Notes: generated by a model not told the origin, from the letters alone. 32,719 nucleotides of DNA from Entamoeba histolytica HM-1:IMSS (GCF_000208925.1 NW_001914985.1:14188-46906); one strand, 5' to 3'. Numbered from the stretch's first letter, positions 7,461 to 17,402 are shown. Program-made: numbers and translations.

Positions 7461-8228
7461 ATGAGTAAACCACCAGCAAAAAATAAGAAAATTTCAATTG
7501 CTTTTTGTGGAAATTCTGCTGTTGGAAAGACTGCGTTATTTACTCGAATTACTAAAGGAATTTGTTTGATTTTCTTCTTATAAAAAAAAGGATTAAGAAA
7601 ATTTATGTATTTAGTTAATGAACATTTAGAAGCAAGTATTAGTGCAGATGTATTTACCAAGCAAGTCAATGTTGATGGGCAAAATCATAACGTTGCTTTA
7701 TGGGACACAGCTGGTCAAGAAAAATTTAGATCAACAACAAAGTCTTATTTGAGAGGGTTACATGGAGTATTATTTTGTTTTGACATAACAAAGAAAGAAA
7801 CATTTAATTGTATTGATATGTGGATTCAAGAATATGAACAAGCCCAAACACTTAAAGATTTGGCTGCTCGTTATTTAATTGGTTGTAAAGGTGATTTAGC
7901 TTCTAAACGTGAAGTTTCAAGAGAAGAGGCTGAAAGTTATGCTAAAACAAAAAATATGACTTATTTGGAATGTTCAGCAAAAACAGGAGATAATGTTGAT
8001 ACCTTATTGGTTTCTGTTATTCGTTCTTTTAAACAGAAAAATCCTTCTTTAGTTACTCTTGGAATTATGCGTCCTAGTGTTTCAGATTCTTCTTCATCGA
8101 CTTTACCATCTTCTTCAGTAACAACATCTGCTCCAATTTCAGCTCAACCAAAAGAAGAAGAGCCTGTAACATTGACTAAGCCACAGTCATCAAATAACGA
8201 ACCTCAAGAGGCTGGAGGGTGTTGTTAA
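7461..8228 (+). CDS. Rab-family GTPase with one intron and atypical G4 motif
   Basis: The gene model is exon 1 at 7461-7563, intron at 7564-7614 (GTTTGA...TTTAG, 51 nt) and exon 2 at 7615-8228, giving 238 residues. Splicing restores the missing switch I region (KGIFNEHLEASISADVF), which unspliced reading breaks with a TAA. Motifs: P-loop GNSAVGKT (17-24), Ser42 at the usual switch I threonine position, WDTAGQE (64-70), and SAK in ECSAKTG (163-169). The G4 motif NKxD is CKGD (125-128), with the guanine-contacting Asn replaced by Cys. A Ser/Thr/Pro-rich hypervariable tail of about 45 residues ends in GGCC, a dual geranylgeranylation site. It is a membrane-traffic switch; the exact Rab subfamily is not assignable by eye. 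Confidence 0.9.
7564..7614 (+). other. Intron of first Rab gene
   Basis: This 51-nt intron has GTTTGA at the 5' end and TATTTAG at the 3' end. It splits a codon after its first base and restores a conserved Rab switch I segment. Confidence 0.85.
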
Positions 8229-9834
8229 TTTGAACTATTTTTGTTATATTTTTCAAAGTCTTAACTAACATCAAAGAAGTTTCCCTTATTATAGTATTAG
8301 TTTCTAATTTTTTTTCTTGTTAAAAAATAACGTAATATTAATTCATTAATTACTAGTGTTTTTAAGAAGAGTAAAAATTCCATAATACAAGTCTTTAACA
8401 TTTTTTTTAATTCTTTAAATCAGTAACTTTTTATAATTACAACTATTTTATCTAGAAGTATTATCAAGGAGAGAAATTGTTGTTATTCATATACATTATA
8501 TTATTTATAATGTTTCTATTCATTATTTTATCTTTTTGATATTCATTATTAATTCTATTACATTAAGTTGTTTTCATTCATTCAATATTATTCAATGTCT
8601 CAATACTATTTGATGTAAACAATTTCATTATTAAATTCAAAATATGTTTATTTATAATTCTATCATTTATTGTTTATAAATATACTTAAAATATTATTAC
8701 TTTTTATCTATAATTCGTTTCAACAAATTTATTTATTTAATTATTAGTTGTTATGCATATTCTTCTTTTCATATTTATTATCATTAATATCATTTCATTT
8801 TATCTCTTATCACAAATAAATTATTTGGTTTATTATTTCTAATGCTGACTCATTATAAGTTATTTTGTATGAAATAAATTTATTCTTTATTTCATTCTTA
8901 TTATTGTAAGTTTCATTTTATATTATTATTATAAAATTATTTCTTTAGTACCAACTATTTAAAGAATATTTAACACTTTTATTCTTTTTATTCTCATTCA
9001 CCTCATTCATTATTTATTAGATTTTCTTGTTGATAAATATTTATTTGTTTAATTACTATGTTTATATTTTTTTATCCATTTCTTCTTTCATTTTCATTAT
9101 TGTTTATTTAAATTCTGTATTTTATTTTCTTTATTTCATCTTCTACTCTTTTTTATTTATAAATTTTATTTTATTTCAATTTCATTTTGTGTTTTTTTTC
9201 ATCTTTCTCTTTATGTTTTTTTTGTTTATCTTCATTATTTGTTTATTTTTTTTTCAAATGATTTGTTTATCATATTCTTCATCCTTTTTTTTCATTACTC
9301 TATTTTATCTATTCTCATTAACTCTTTTTATCTTCTTGAATAAGTATTGTTATTATATCAATTTCTTTATCATTAACTTTTATCAACAACTCTTTCTTAT
9401 TCATGTCATATCATTCATTATTATGTTTTTATTTAACAATCTTTTTTATCTATTAAATTATATCAATACATTCATTTCAATATTCGTATTATATTTATCA
9501 AATTCATATTTAACAAATTAGAAATACTAAAAGTTGCAATAAAGAAGATAATCAATAACTTCAAATATTATATTCATTTCACATATAATATTAGTACTTT
9601 TTAATAACTATTTGAATATCAAATAACTGTTTGTACATATGATTAATAATGAAAATGTATAAAATAATATGAATTACATTAAATAAATGATATTAATAAA
9701 ATATGTTCATAAATGGAATAAATGATAATGTTAATTAATAAACAATGAAATATGAGAAAATGTAAAGAATTAATATAGTTTAAAAGCAATAATTTAAGAA
9801 GAATTATTTAATTATTGATTACACATTTGTTTGT
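8229..9834. other. Convergent intergenic region, T-rich, no gene
   Basis: This 1.6-kb stretch lies between the 3' ends of the Rab gene (+) and the 9835-11145 gene (-). From about 8480 to 9530 the plus strand is dominated by T with few G. A long open frame there (9027-9521) is only a product of T richness. A hairpin with 10-bp perfect arms and a 9-nt loop lies at 9564-9592. No RNA gene was recognised. Confidence 0.55.
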
Positions 9835-11145
9835 TTATAATTCTTCTCCATAAAATACAGAAACTTTTCCATTAATTTCTTGTTTTTTGTTAATGACATT
9901 TGCTATTTCATCACAAAAAATAAGCTTTCTTTGTTCAATAAATAATGCATCATGTTCACCTCCAAATAATGAAAATTCTCCTTCAATTTCATTTCTATTC
10001 CCTTGCTCATCAAATAAAATGATATAGTCAATATTCTTTACAATAACATATTCTTTACCATTTATTCTAAAACAAGCCATTCCACATTCTTTTGTTGTTA
10101 ATAATGAGTTTTCTCCAATATTCCTAAATATAAATTCAAAATCGTCGATATTCTTTTCAATAAGATTTTTTACTAATTCATTCAATTCAAATTCATTAAA
10201 ATTATTATAATCAAATACACTGTAATCAAGAACACCATCATTAATTGATTTTTGGATGATTATTTCATTGTTTGTATCTATTATATTAAATGCTTTCTTT
10301 TTTCTGTCAATTGTAATGAATTGTCCATTGATGTCACGTTCAATAACACAAATAATGTCAATAATAAACTCTTCATCAAATGAATATTCTCTTAGTGATG
10401 TAACTTTAATTACTTCATATTGTTCAGGTGATATTTTTCCATTCTTATTAACAACATTTTCTATCATTGCAAATATAATTTCATCTCTCTTTTCTGAAAA
10501 TTCTGTATTTTCAATTAGTTCATCTAAATTAATTCTAGTGTTATTAATGAAGTTGTCAATAATACTCTCATGTGATACACTGAGATGTTCATTTAATATC
10601 ATATTGAAATTATCATTCATTTTGATTTGTTGTTTAATTTCACGTAAAAAATCATCAACTTTTATTTGTGGAAATCGCTTGCTTATCAATTTCCCTCTAA
10701 GAATAATTTCTAATTCTTTTGGCTCACTATTCAATAGAATTTGTGTGAATTTCGTTTTACCTGATTGTGATGAAATATCAATATTTATCCAATGTAAAAT
10801 GTCTGGTAATGGAATTCTGAAATATGATAGGTGTGTGATGATTGATGGTAATTGAAATACACTATGCTCATTACATTTTTGATATGAAAGAAATTTAGTT
10901 AAAGTAGGAATATAAGGAATAAGTTCAGGATTAACATCAACATCAATATACAATTCATTGTTAATAGTGTTTGTTCGTAAAATAACAAATTTATTATTTA
11001 ATTGATATAATTCATATTTTTGTATATCAACTTTAATTTGGTTGATTCTCTGAATGAATGAAATGTTAATTGTTTTATAATTTTGATCAATTGAATGAGT
11101 GAAATGAGCTGATTGTCTTATGTTATTGGTGTTTCTAACACTCAT
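9835..11145 (-). CDS. Unrecognised 436-residue protein
   Basis: The ATG at 11145 opens a 436-residue protein with balanced composition and no signal peptide, membrane span or obvious motif. The N-terminal ~160 residues look alpha/beta. The middle (about 165-245) is helical and charged (KVDDFLREIKQQIKM, then DELIENTEFSEKRDEIIFAM). The C-terminal ~170 residues are beta-rich, with repeated short strands around NGKEYVIVKNIDYIILFDE. The gene is divergent from the RMC1-like gene with only 95 bp between the two ATGs, so they probably share a promoter region. A GAAC consensus on this strand lies at 11225-11232. A functional link to RMC1 is only a guess from position. Confidence 0.75.
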   Translation of the reverse strand: MSVRNTNNIRQSAHFTHSIDQNYKTINISFIQRINQIKVDIQKYELYQLNNKFVILRTNTINNELYIDVDVNPELIPYIPTLTKFLSYQKCNEHSVFQLPSIITHLSYFRIPLPDILHWINIDISSQSGKTKFTQILLNSEPKELEIILRGKLISKRFPQIKVDDFLREIKQQIKMNDNFNMILNEHLSVSHESIIDNFINNTRINLDELIENTEFSEKRDEIIFAMIENVVNKNGKISPEQYEVIKVTSLREYSFDEEFIIDIICVIERDINGQFITIDRKKKAFNIIDTNNEIIIQKSINDGVLDYSVFDYNNFNEFELNELVKNLIEKNIDDFEFIFRNIGENSLLTTKECGMACFRINGKEYVIVKNIDYIILFDEQGNRNEIEGEFSLFGGEHDALFIEQRKLIFCDEIANVINKKQEINGKVSVFYGEEL

Positions 11146-11224
11146 ATCTAATAAATTTCATTCTTTTCAAGTTATATTTTTGTTTTTTGTTTTTTGTTTT
11201 TTTAATGTTTTTAATTGAATTGTT

Positions 11225-11232
11225 AGTTCATT
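11225..11232 (-). promoter_or_regulatory. GAAC element in divergent promoter
   Basis: The complement reads AATGAACT, an exact match to the published Entamoeba GAAC element. It is 80 nt upstream of the minus-strand ATG (11145) and 9 nt from the plus-strand ATG (11241), inside the 95-bp bidirectional spacer. Confidence 0.45.
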
Positions 11233-11240
11233 ATAACGGA

Positions 11241-12878
11241 ATGAATAACATAATCATTCAACAAGAAATTGATGTTCCAATCACCAACTTCCTCGTTCAA
11301 AGTGATGGACAAGGTGGTGTTTATTTTCATGATAAAGAAACACATGAAGTGTATCAATATAATCCAAAATCACAAAGAGTTATTAATGTTGAACACCAAT
11401 TTGTTGGAGCAATATTGTTCACACTATCAACAAATAAACAAGCATTTATTACAAAAAAACAAACAAGAAATATTCTGGTTAAATCAAATGAAAGTAAAAC
11501 ACCATCATTAATAAAAGTAAATGATGATTCCCAAATACTTTATTTTGTCAATGATAAAAAACTGATGATAGTAGGATTAAAAAGTACAATATTAATGTCA
11601 TTAAATACGTTTATTCCTTTATATACTTACAAGTATTTAAGACCATGGAAAATAGTACATTACAAAAATATTGTTGTGACATTATATAATGACTTAAATA
11701 AAATTCGAGGAATTGTATTAGAGTGTATAGGAGATACAATATCAGTAATATCAGAGATTGATGTTAGTAGTCCATCTCAACAAAAAGTATTACTTCCAAC
11801 AACTCAATTAATAGTTATCATGGAAACACCTTATTTAGCCATTCATTTCAATGTTGGACCAATCTATTTATTCAATTTAAATAATCCACAAGAACATGTT
11901 AATAGATATGAATCACTAAATGGAAAAATAATTATAATGTCAATTGATGATACGTTAGTTGTATTTGATGGTAAGAAAGCATTTATTCACAACATTATCA
12001 CTTCTAATACTATAACTCATTTGGCATTGAAACAAGAACCAATTGAAAAAGTTAAAAGAAAAGAACAAGACAAAGAATTACTATTCACAATATCTAATTT
12101 ACCACCAAAATGTCCAATTCATGTAATTGATTATCAAATCAATATTCATTCAACATTATTAAGTTATAACTCTCTTCTTATTGATCAGTTTAATTCAAAA
12201 TGTACAACATTTCACTTTAATTATCAAACGTTAAATCAACAAATACAATTATTTCCAGATGAATGTTCTCGTTTATTATTCTTTGTTGAACATCATGCGT
12301 TTGATGTTTGTAAAATACTTCTTGAGGAATATGGAAAAAAGAAAATATCGTTATGGGTTGTTTGTGAATTACTCAGAATTGTTGTCTCCTCCAATTTACA
12401 AGAATTTGATCTTCAAATAGCTGTTCAGTCATTAATAAAAAGTGTTGATGATTCAAATTATATCGTTGACGTTTATCTTGAGGCAGTTAGAGCATCAGCA
12501 CAGACAAATGAAGGAGTAATATCAGATAGTCTACAAGCAGATTTTATTCAGAAATTAAATGGATTAAATAAATTCAATACAATCACAGAATTTATTCAAC
12601 ATTATATTATTAATGACAGTACTCCAGTTGCTTTAATGTTATGCAAATCATCAGATGAAACAGTAGAAAAATATGGATTTGATATGTTAAAAAGAATAGG
12701 TGATTACAAAACATTGATTGATTGTTTAATTTGTAAGGGAAGAGTAGTAGAAGCAGTTCGTTTTGCAGAACATAAAAAACTTCAGTTGGATAAAACTATG
12801 ATATGGGAGGCATTAGCAAAAAATAAAAATGAGCCAATCCAATACCAATTACAATGGTTCTTTCTAGACCATCAATAA
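11241..12878 (+). CDS. RMC1/Mic1-like protein (Mon1-Ccz1 complex subunit homologue)
   Basis: This is a 545-residue protein from the ATG at 11241 (MNNIIIQQEIDVPI). A longer frame exists, but its extra residues come from T-rich spacer. The N-terminal ~270 residues have short strand-turn-strand segments (WD40-like propeller). The C-terminal part from about 330 is helical. Near the end, VALMLCKSSDETVEKYG, then FDMLKRIGDYKTLIDCL and a VVEAVRFAEHK stretch, resembles the Mic1 domain of human RMC1 (C18orf8), where LDMLKRL and a V.AALRF helix occupy the same places. RMC1 is the third subunit of the Mon1-Ccz1 exchange factor that activates Rab7 on late endosomes. Length is a little below the family norm (about 650). 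The assignment is by remembered similarity. Confidence 0.65.
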   Translation: MNNIIIQQEIDVPITNFLVQSDGQGGVYFHDKETHEVYQYNPKSQRVINVEHQFVGAILFTLSTNKQAFITKKQTRNILVKSNESKTPSLIKVNDDSQILYFVNDKKLMIVGLKSTILMSLNTFIPLYTYKYLRPWKIVHYKNIVVTLYNDLNKIRGIVLECIGDTISVISEIDVSSPSQQKVLLPTTQLIVIMETPYLAIHFNVGPIYLFNLNNPQEHVNRYESLNGKIIIMSIDDTLVVFDGKKAFIHNIITSNTITHLALKQEPIEKVKRKEQDKELLFTISNLPPKCPIHVIDYQINIHSTLLSYNSLLIDQFNSKCTTFHFNYQTLNQQIQLFPDECSRLLFFVEHHAFDVCKILLEEYGKKKISLWVVCELLRIVVSSNLQEFDLQIAVQSLIKSVDDSNYIVDVYLEAVRASAQTNEGVISDSLQADFIQKLNGLNKFNTITEFIQHYIINDSTPVALMLCKSSDETVEKYGFDMLKRIGDYKTLIDCLICKGRVVEAVRFAEHKKLQLDKTMIWEALAKNKNEPIQYQLQWFFLDHQ

Positions 12879-14658
12879 TAAATGTTTATCATATTAATTT
12901 ATTATTTTACAATATCGTATTATATTTTATTTAATTTTAACATGAAAAAAATTGAAAATAAATAAAGGGGATTTCAATTTAATAGTCTAACTATAAAGAA
13001 TATCTCTAGTATTTCTTATTCTTATAACATAAATTAATTAGTTGAAGAATATTATAGTTATTAATTCTATTTTTAATAAATGAACGATTGATTTTATTGA
13101 GTTTTTAACAGGAGTATTACTTCAACATTCCTTTTCATGTGTTATATAACAAAAGAGTACATTGTTTTTTCACATGCTAATGCCATCATTTTAATTTAAT
13201 GAAGATTATGATAATGTTCTCTCTTTAATAGTCTAATCATTTATCCAAATAAGAATAAATTCTATTATATATGAAATAATTATAATTCAAAATGATGAAT
13301 TGCATTTAACAAATTGTCATTTGCTATTTGACATTAATATAGAAAACAAATTCCTCTCTTAACCCCAAAACAAAATATTAAACTATGATGTTTAAAATGA
13401 TATGAATCAATGTATTGAATGATTTTTTTAACATTTTTAAGTTATTCAATTATTAAGAAAAATAAAACCATAAATATACTTATCCATATTCACTAGGTTC
13501 TTCCATCATCTTTTCTATGACTTTTTATTTATGTAATAATTATTATGTTGTTTTTTCTCATATTATGTTTTCATTTAACTCTTTTGTATGTTATGTATAT
13601 ATATCCTATTTCTTCTTTCTCTATTTTCTTATTTTATTCTTAAATCTTTTTAATAAATACCTTCAATTTACTTGATACTATTAATATATAATTTATTTCT
13701 TCATTCTTTTGTTTTTATTATTATTTTCATTATTTCTTTTTTTAATGTTTCATTATTACCTATTCTAGTAAGGTGATGTGATTTTCATTTCTTTTCCATT
13801 TCATTTCTATATTTTTATCTTTTCTTCTTTGAAATATTGTTCTATTCCTTCTTGTTATTATTTCTTCTTCTTATCACACATTAATTATTTCATTTCTACT
13901 CCATTATATATTTCTTATTTTTCTTATTCTCTTTTGTTTCTTCATTTTATATTTTAATCATTTTCTTTCCTCCAACAACCTATCATTACCAACAACTTTT
14001 CTTTAATCCATCATTTTTCATAACTATAACTACTTCTTCATTTTATATGTTGCTATGTCTTTGTTTAAACATTTCTTCTTCTTTCTCTTCTTCTCCATTC
14101 TCCAATTTTTATTTTTTCTTTCCCACATTTATGTCTTTTGTTAGTCTTATACCTGTTGTTATTCAAAGTTACTTTAAAAGTGAAAAAAATTAAACAAATT
14201 ATATTATTTAAGAATAATACCGTGTGTAGAATATAAACAAAAGACTATTAATGAAATATATAAAGAATTTATTCAAACATTTAACTTGACTAATTAAATA
14301 TGTATATGTGATAAAAACAAAGAATTTCACACAATTATAAATCTTCAATCTTTAAATAACAAATAAAATAAATATTATATTATATTGATACAAATAAATA
14401 TTACACATTTCATTAAAGTTAATGAAATTGCATTTTTGTAAGTTGTTGAAATAACAATTTTAAAGAAGTAATACTGAAATAGAATCAAATATATCCTGAA
14501 TTAATTAATGAAAAGTAAAAGCCTTTTCCTTTTTTATGTTGAATAACACAACAAGAATTGGTAATTAAAATAATTAAAAAAAGATAAAGCCTCATTATCA
14601 CAATGTTATGAAAAGACAAAGTCTATTTAAATAAGTTTATAAAAATAAAAAGCAGTAA
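12879..14658. other. Intergenic region with a G-depleted pyrimidine tract
   Basis: There is no convincing gene in this 1.78 kb. From about 13480 to 14160 the plus strand is strongly pyrimidine-rich and nearly lacks G. By eye, 13861-14040 has one G and about 41 C. Composition flips back to A-rich at about 14170. No tRNA-like or rRNA-like sequence was seen. Confidence 0.55.
14622..14631 (+). promoter_or_regulatory. TATA-like box of LRR gene
   Basis: TCTATTTAAA, one or two changes from the Entamoeba GTATTTAAA element, lies 27 nt upstream of the ATG at 14659. Confidence 0.45.
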
Positions 14659-16674
14659 ATGAAAAAGAAAATAATACTTGAAAGAGTATATTTGATGAAC
14701 GTTCTTTTGTATTGTGATTCAATCACTACAATCAAGACATTGTTAAGTGTAAATAAAAAATGTCAAGAAATAGTTCATTCAATTCGTATTAACCCATTTC
14801 GTATCTGTTTTAAAGAAATCTCACAATATAAACACATCTTCACAAACTTAGAAACAGTATATGAATTAAAAGACTGGAAAGAAATAGATGAATTTAAACA
14901 TTCATGGAACAATAAAATCACATTCATAAGAACAATCCAATCGTGTGCAGTGTTTTACTCGTTTATTAAACCTTTTAACACAAATCAAATCGAGTTGTTA
15001 TCAAAAATTGAAGAATATTCAATTACACGTTTAACATTACATTGTATAGATGAATTTATTTATTCAATTCCATTCTTCTTTCATTTAAAAAAGCTAAAAA
15101 TTGGATATTCAACTTATTTTGATTTTAGTACATTGAACCAATTGAAGAATTTGAAAACAGTATATGTACTTTTTCAATTTGGATGTCCTGAAACAGTAAT
15201 TTATGATTTTCATAACGTTGACCTTCAAAGAACAAAATACCATTTTATTATTTACTCTGTTTATGATGAAGATACTCTTCAATATCAAATTCATACCATT
15301 CGATATGAATATCCTTCTATTCAAATTCATGTAGCATTATTAACAAGAAAAGTTGAGCAATACTTTCACGACTTTGGTTCTTGTTGTATTGATCCAAATT
15401 ACTTTAAAGAAGAAGAGCATGAAGTAATTAATAGTTTATTACCATGTGATATTAAAATCTTTTCAAAAAAAGTTCAAAACCTTGAACATATCAACCTTAA
15501 GCATTGTTATTATCTTCAGAATTTAAGCGTAACACTAAAAAATGAAAAGCCATTTGAATTACTTCTTCCCCAGTCATTAAAAGTGTTGAGCATAGAAGCA
15601 CCACAAGCTAACTTTAACTTAAACAATATTCCTATTGAATGTTTAAATCTCACACGAACACAAAGTCACTGGCATTCTGTCTTAACCACATTAACATCTC
15701 TTTCTTTGTATCAATGCAAACACTTTGAAATTGACTTAGCTCATTCAAAACTATTAAAAAAAATTGGGGTTTGTTGTTGTTCTGAAATATCATTAACTGC
15801 TCCTATTACAACTCCTTTATGTGGTATTTATTTCTCAACAAAAATGAAACTTAACTTTACAAATAACCATAGACATACCCCTCTTCTCATTCATGATGTT
15901 GTTCACTTTTGGTGTTCTCAAACACAAAGGATGATTATTGAAATCAATACAGATATTCTTGACTTATCTTTGTTTAATCTTCAGTATATTTCTTTTTATG
16001 ATTGTTCTATTCAATCTGTTCAACTTCCAACAAATCTTCATTTTGTTCGAGCTGTTAATTCCAAATTTAAATTTCTTGAATTTAGCAATATAATTAAATT
16101 GACAATCCAATCACATTCTGTTATTGAACAAATAAAAGGAAATTCTATATCAAAAATTCATTTGAGTGGAACAATCAATAATTGGAAGATTCAAAACATT
16201 GAAATAATATCATATCATGATGGAACATTATTTGAAGAAATTATATGTAAACGAGTGATAGTAAAAACCAAAAAACGTTATATTGACATTCATCATATCT
16301 ATTCTCCCTCTGTTGTTTTTTCTGCCAAAAGTAAAACAAATATTGCTTGTCTTAATAACGAAGTTATTTATGTTATTAAAAACTCTCTCCCAGTAGTTAT
16401 TTTGAATCTTCATAAATTTATTCCATCAAAACAATTCTACAATGAAGTTTTTTATCAAGTTTCAGATGTTATTCTTTCAGATATTGTTCAAACAACACTC
16501 AGAATTGTTGGGAAAAAGATCAAAACTATTGACCTTTCACGTTGTTTTATTTCAAAACTAATTATTCGAAGATGTAAGTTTATAGAAGGTATTTTATTAC
16601 CATTTCAGTGTCAAGCAATTCATATAGAAAATTGTCCAAATATTCATAAAATAAGATATGTAAAACAAAACTAA
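14659..16674 (+). CDS. Leucine-rich-repeat / F-box-like Entamoeba family protein
   Basis: This is a 671-residue protein. The N-terminus (LERVYLMNVLLYCDSITTIK, then TLLSVNKKCQEIVHSIRINPF) is the characteristic opening of a large Entamoeba family. Its first ~45 residues resemble an F-box-like helical bundle. The rest consists of irregular leucine-rich repeats of about 20-25 residues with N and C at repeat turns (for example LKNLKTVYVLF, LEHINLKHCYYLQNLSVTL, LTSLSLYQCKHFEIDL). No catalytic residues, signal peptide or membrane span are visible. Members probably act as protein-binding scaffolds, possibly in ubiquitin ligases if the F-box reading is right. A TATA-like box lies 27 nt upstream. The gene converges on the UEV gene with a 78-bp gap. 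Confidence 0.75.
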   Translation: MKKKIILERVYLMNVLLYCDSITTIKTLLSVNKKCQEIVHSIRINPFRICFKEISQYKHIFTNLETVYELKDWKEIDEFKHSWNNKITFIRTIQSCAVFYSFIKPFNTNQIELLSKIEEYSITRLTLHCIDEFIYSIPFFFHLKKLKIGYSTYFDFSTLNQLKNLKTVYVLFQFGCPETVIYDFHNVDLQRTKYHFIIYSVYDEDTLQYQIHTIRYEYPSIQIHVALLTRKVEQYFHDFGSCCIDPNYFKEEEHEVINSLLPCDIKIFSKKVQNLEHINLKHCYYLQNLSVTLKNEKPFELLLPQSLKVLSIEAPQANFNLNNIPIECLNLTRTQSHWHSVLTTLTSLSLYQCKHFEIDLAHSKLLKKIGVCCCSEISLTAPITTPLCGIYFSTKMKLNFTNNHRHTPLLIHDVVHFWCSQTQRMIIEINTDILDLSLFNLQYISFYDCSIQSVQLPTNLHFVRAVNSKFKFLEFSNIIKLTIQSHSVIEQIKGNSISKIHLSGTINNWKIQNIEIISYHDGTLFEEIICKRVIVKTKKRYIDIHHIYSPSVVFSAKSKTNIACLNNEVIYVIKNSLPVVILNLHKFIPSKQFYNEVFYQVSDVILSDIVQTTLRIVGKKIKTIDLSRCFISKLIIRRCKFIEGILLPFQCQAIHIENCPNIHKIRYVKQN

Positions 16675-16752
16675 AAACAACCAAATATTTTGAATCATTG
16701 TTTTATTTTTAAAATAAAAATCATTTAAAACTTATTAAAAGAAGCATTTAAT

Positions 16753-17171
16753 TTACTTCAAATTGTCATGGATAAGAGTGAATAATGCATCGAGATTTCG
16801 TTTGTTATAATCAATGTTCAACCAGTCTTTGCAAATTTGACAAACAGGATTTATCTATTAAATCAGTATTTTTTTTTTGTTCTTTAAAATTTTGCATCAT
16901 AACAAACAGTGTTTCTGTTGAACTGAATTTTAGATGTACAACGAGGCACTTTTTTGAATGTAATTTCTGGAACTTCTGCTGGGTATTGTTCAGAACATTT
17001 TACAGTAAATGATAATGAACTTCCATCTTTAAACAAAAACTCTCCATTCCAATTTGATAACGAAGTATCATCTTCATTTTGAAGAAAATATGATACAAAT
17101 GTCAAATTTCCATGTTGTCCATTTTCACAATCTTCAAGCAAAACAGCAAATCTTGGCTTTTTCACTGACAT
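16753..17171 (-). CDS. Ubiquitin E2 variant (UEV, Mms2/Uev1-like), spliced
   Basis: The model on the minus strand is exon 1 at 17171-16908, intron at 16907-16855 (GTTTGTT...AATAG, 53 nt) and exon 2 at 16854-16753, giving 121 residues. Unspliced reading ends eight residues after the intron's 5' end. The added 33 residues (INPVCQICKDWLNIDYNKRN and a final LDALFTLIHDNLK helix) supply the C-terminal helices expected of the fold. The start KKPRFAVLLEDCENGQHG and the later SLSFTVKCSEQYPAEVPEITF match the Mms2/UBE2V family. The HPN and active-site cysteine of true E2s are absent, as in UEVs. UEVs pair with Ubc13 to build K63-linked ubiquitin chains. Slightly shorter than usual (about 140). An AAAGAACTT box lies 30 nt upstream. 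Confidence 0.85.
16855..16907 (-). other. Intron of UEV gene
   Basis: This 53-nt intron starts with GTTTGTT and ends TTTAATAG on the minus strand, falling exactly between codons. It restores the C-terminal helices of the UEV fold. Confidence 0.85.
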
Positions 17172-17200
17172 TATTTTTCTTTTTTTCTAGTTTTGTTTTT

Positions 17201-17209
17201 AAGTTCTTT
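17201..17209 (-). promoter_or_regulatory. GAAC-like box of UEV gene
   Basis: The complement reads AAAGAACTT, 30 nt upstream of the UEV ATG at 17171. It directly abuts the palindrome at 17212-17245. Confidence 0.4.
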
Positions 17210-17211
17210 CA

Positions 17212-17245
17212 AATAACATAAAATAAATATTTATTTTATGTTATT
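17212..17245. repeat. Perfect 34-bp palindrome in divergent promoter
   Basis: The 17-bp arm AATAACATAAAATAAAT is followed without spacer by its exact reverse complement. It lies in the 231-bp region between the divergent UEV (-) and 68-aa (+) genes, 40 nt from the UEV start. It could bind a symmetric (dimeric) factor acting on both genes or extrude a cruciform; either is inference. Confidence 0.8.
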
Positions 17246-17402
17246 CTTAAAATAGAATAAATTAAAAAACAAACGTCAAGAAGAATCTAGAAGAATTATA
17301 AATAGAAGCAATTCTATAGTTATAGAATCATAAAACTCAAACGAAAAGATAAATTATGACAATAAAAAGACACTAAAAACTATTTGTTTCATTAATTGAA
17401 CC

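Noticed and set aside
7564..7590. Shorter 27-nt intron for the first Rab gene
   Set aside because: Joining at 7591 creates a TGA stop; the 51-nt intron gives a conserved switch I sequence.
9027..9521. Plus-strand open frame of 164 codons in T-rich DNA
   Set aside because: It starts at TTG, is almost entirely F, L, I, S and Y from T-rich sequence, and has no promoter signal or domain.
10256..10855. Plus-strand 199-codon frame
   Set aside because: It is antisense to the 9835-11145 gene, whose translation has more protein-like composition and a promoter element.
11187..11240. 18-residue hydrophobic extension of the RMC1-like protein
   Set aside because: It begins at TTG in a poly-T spacer; an ATG at 11205 is possible but also encodes spacer-like sequence. 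The ATG at 11241 is preferred.
16785..17012. Plus-strand 75-codon frame
   Set aside because: It is antisense to the spliced UEV gene and its intron.
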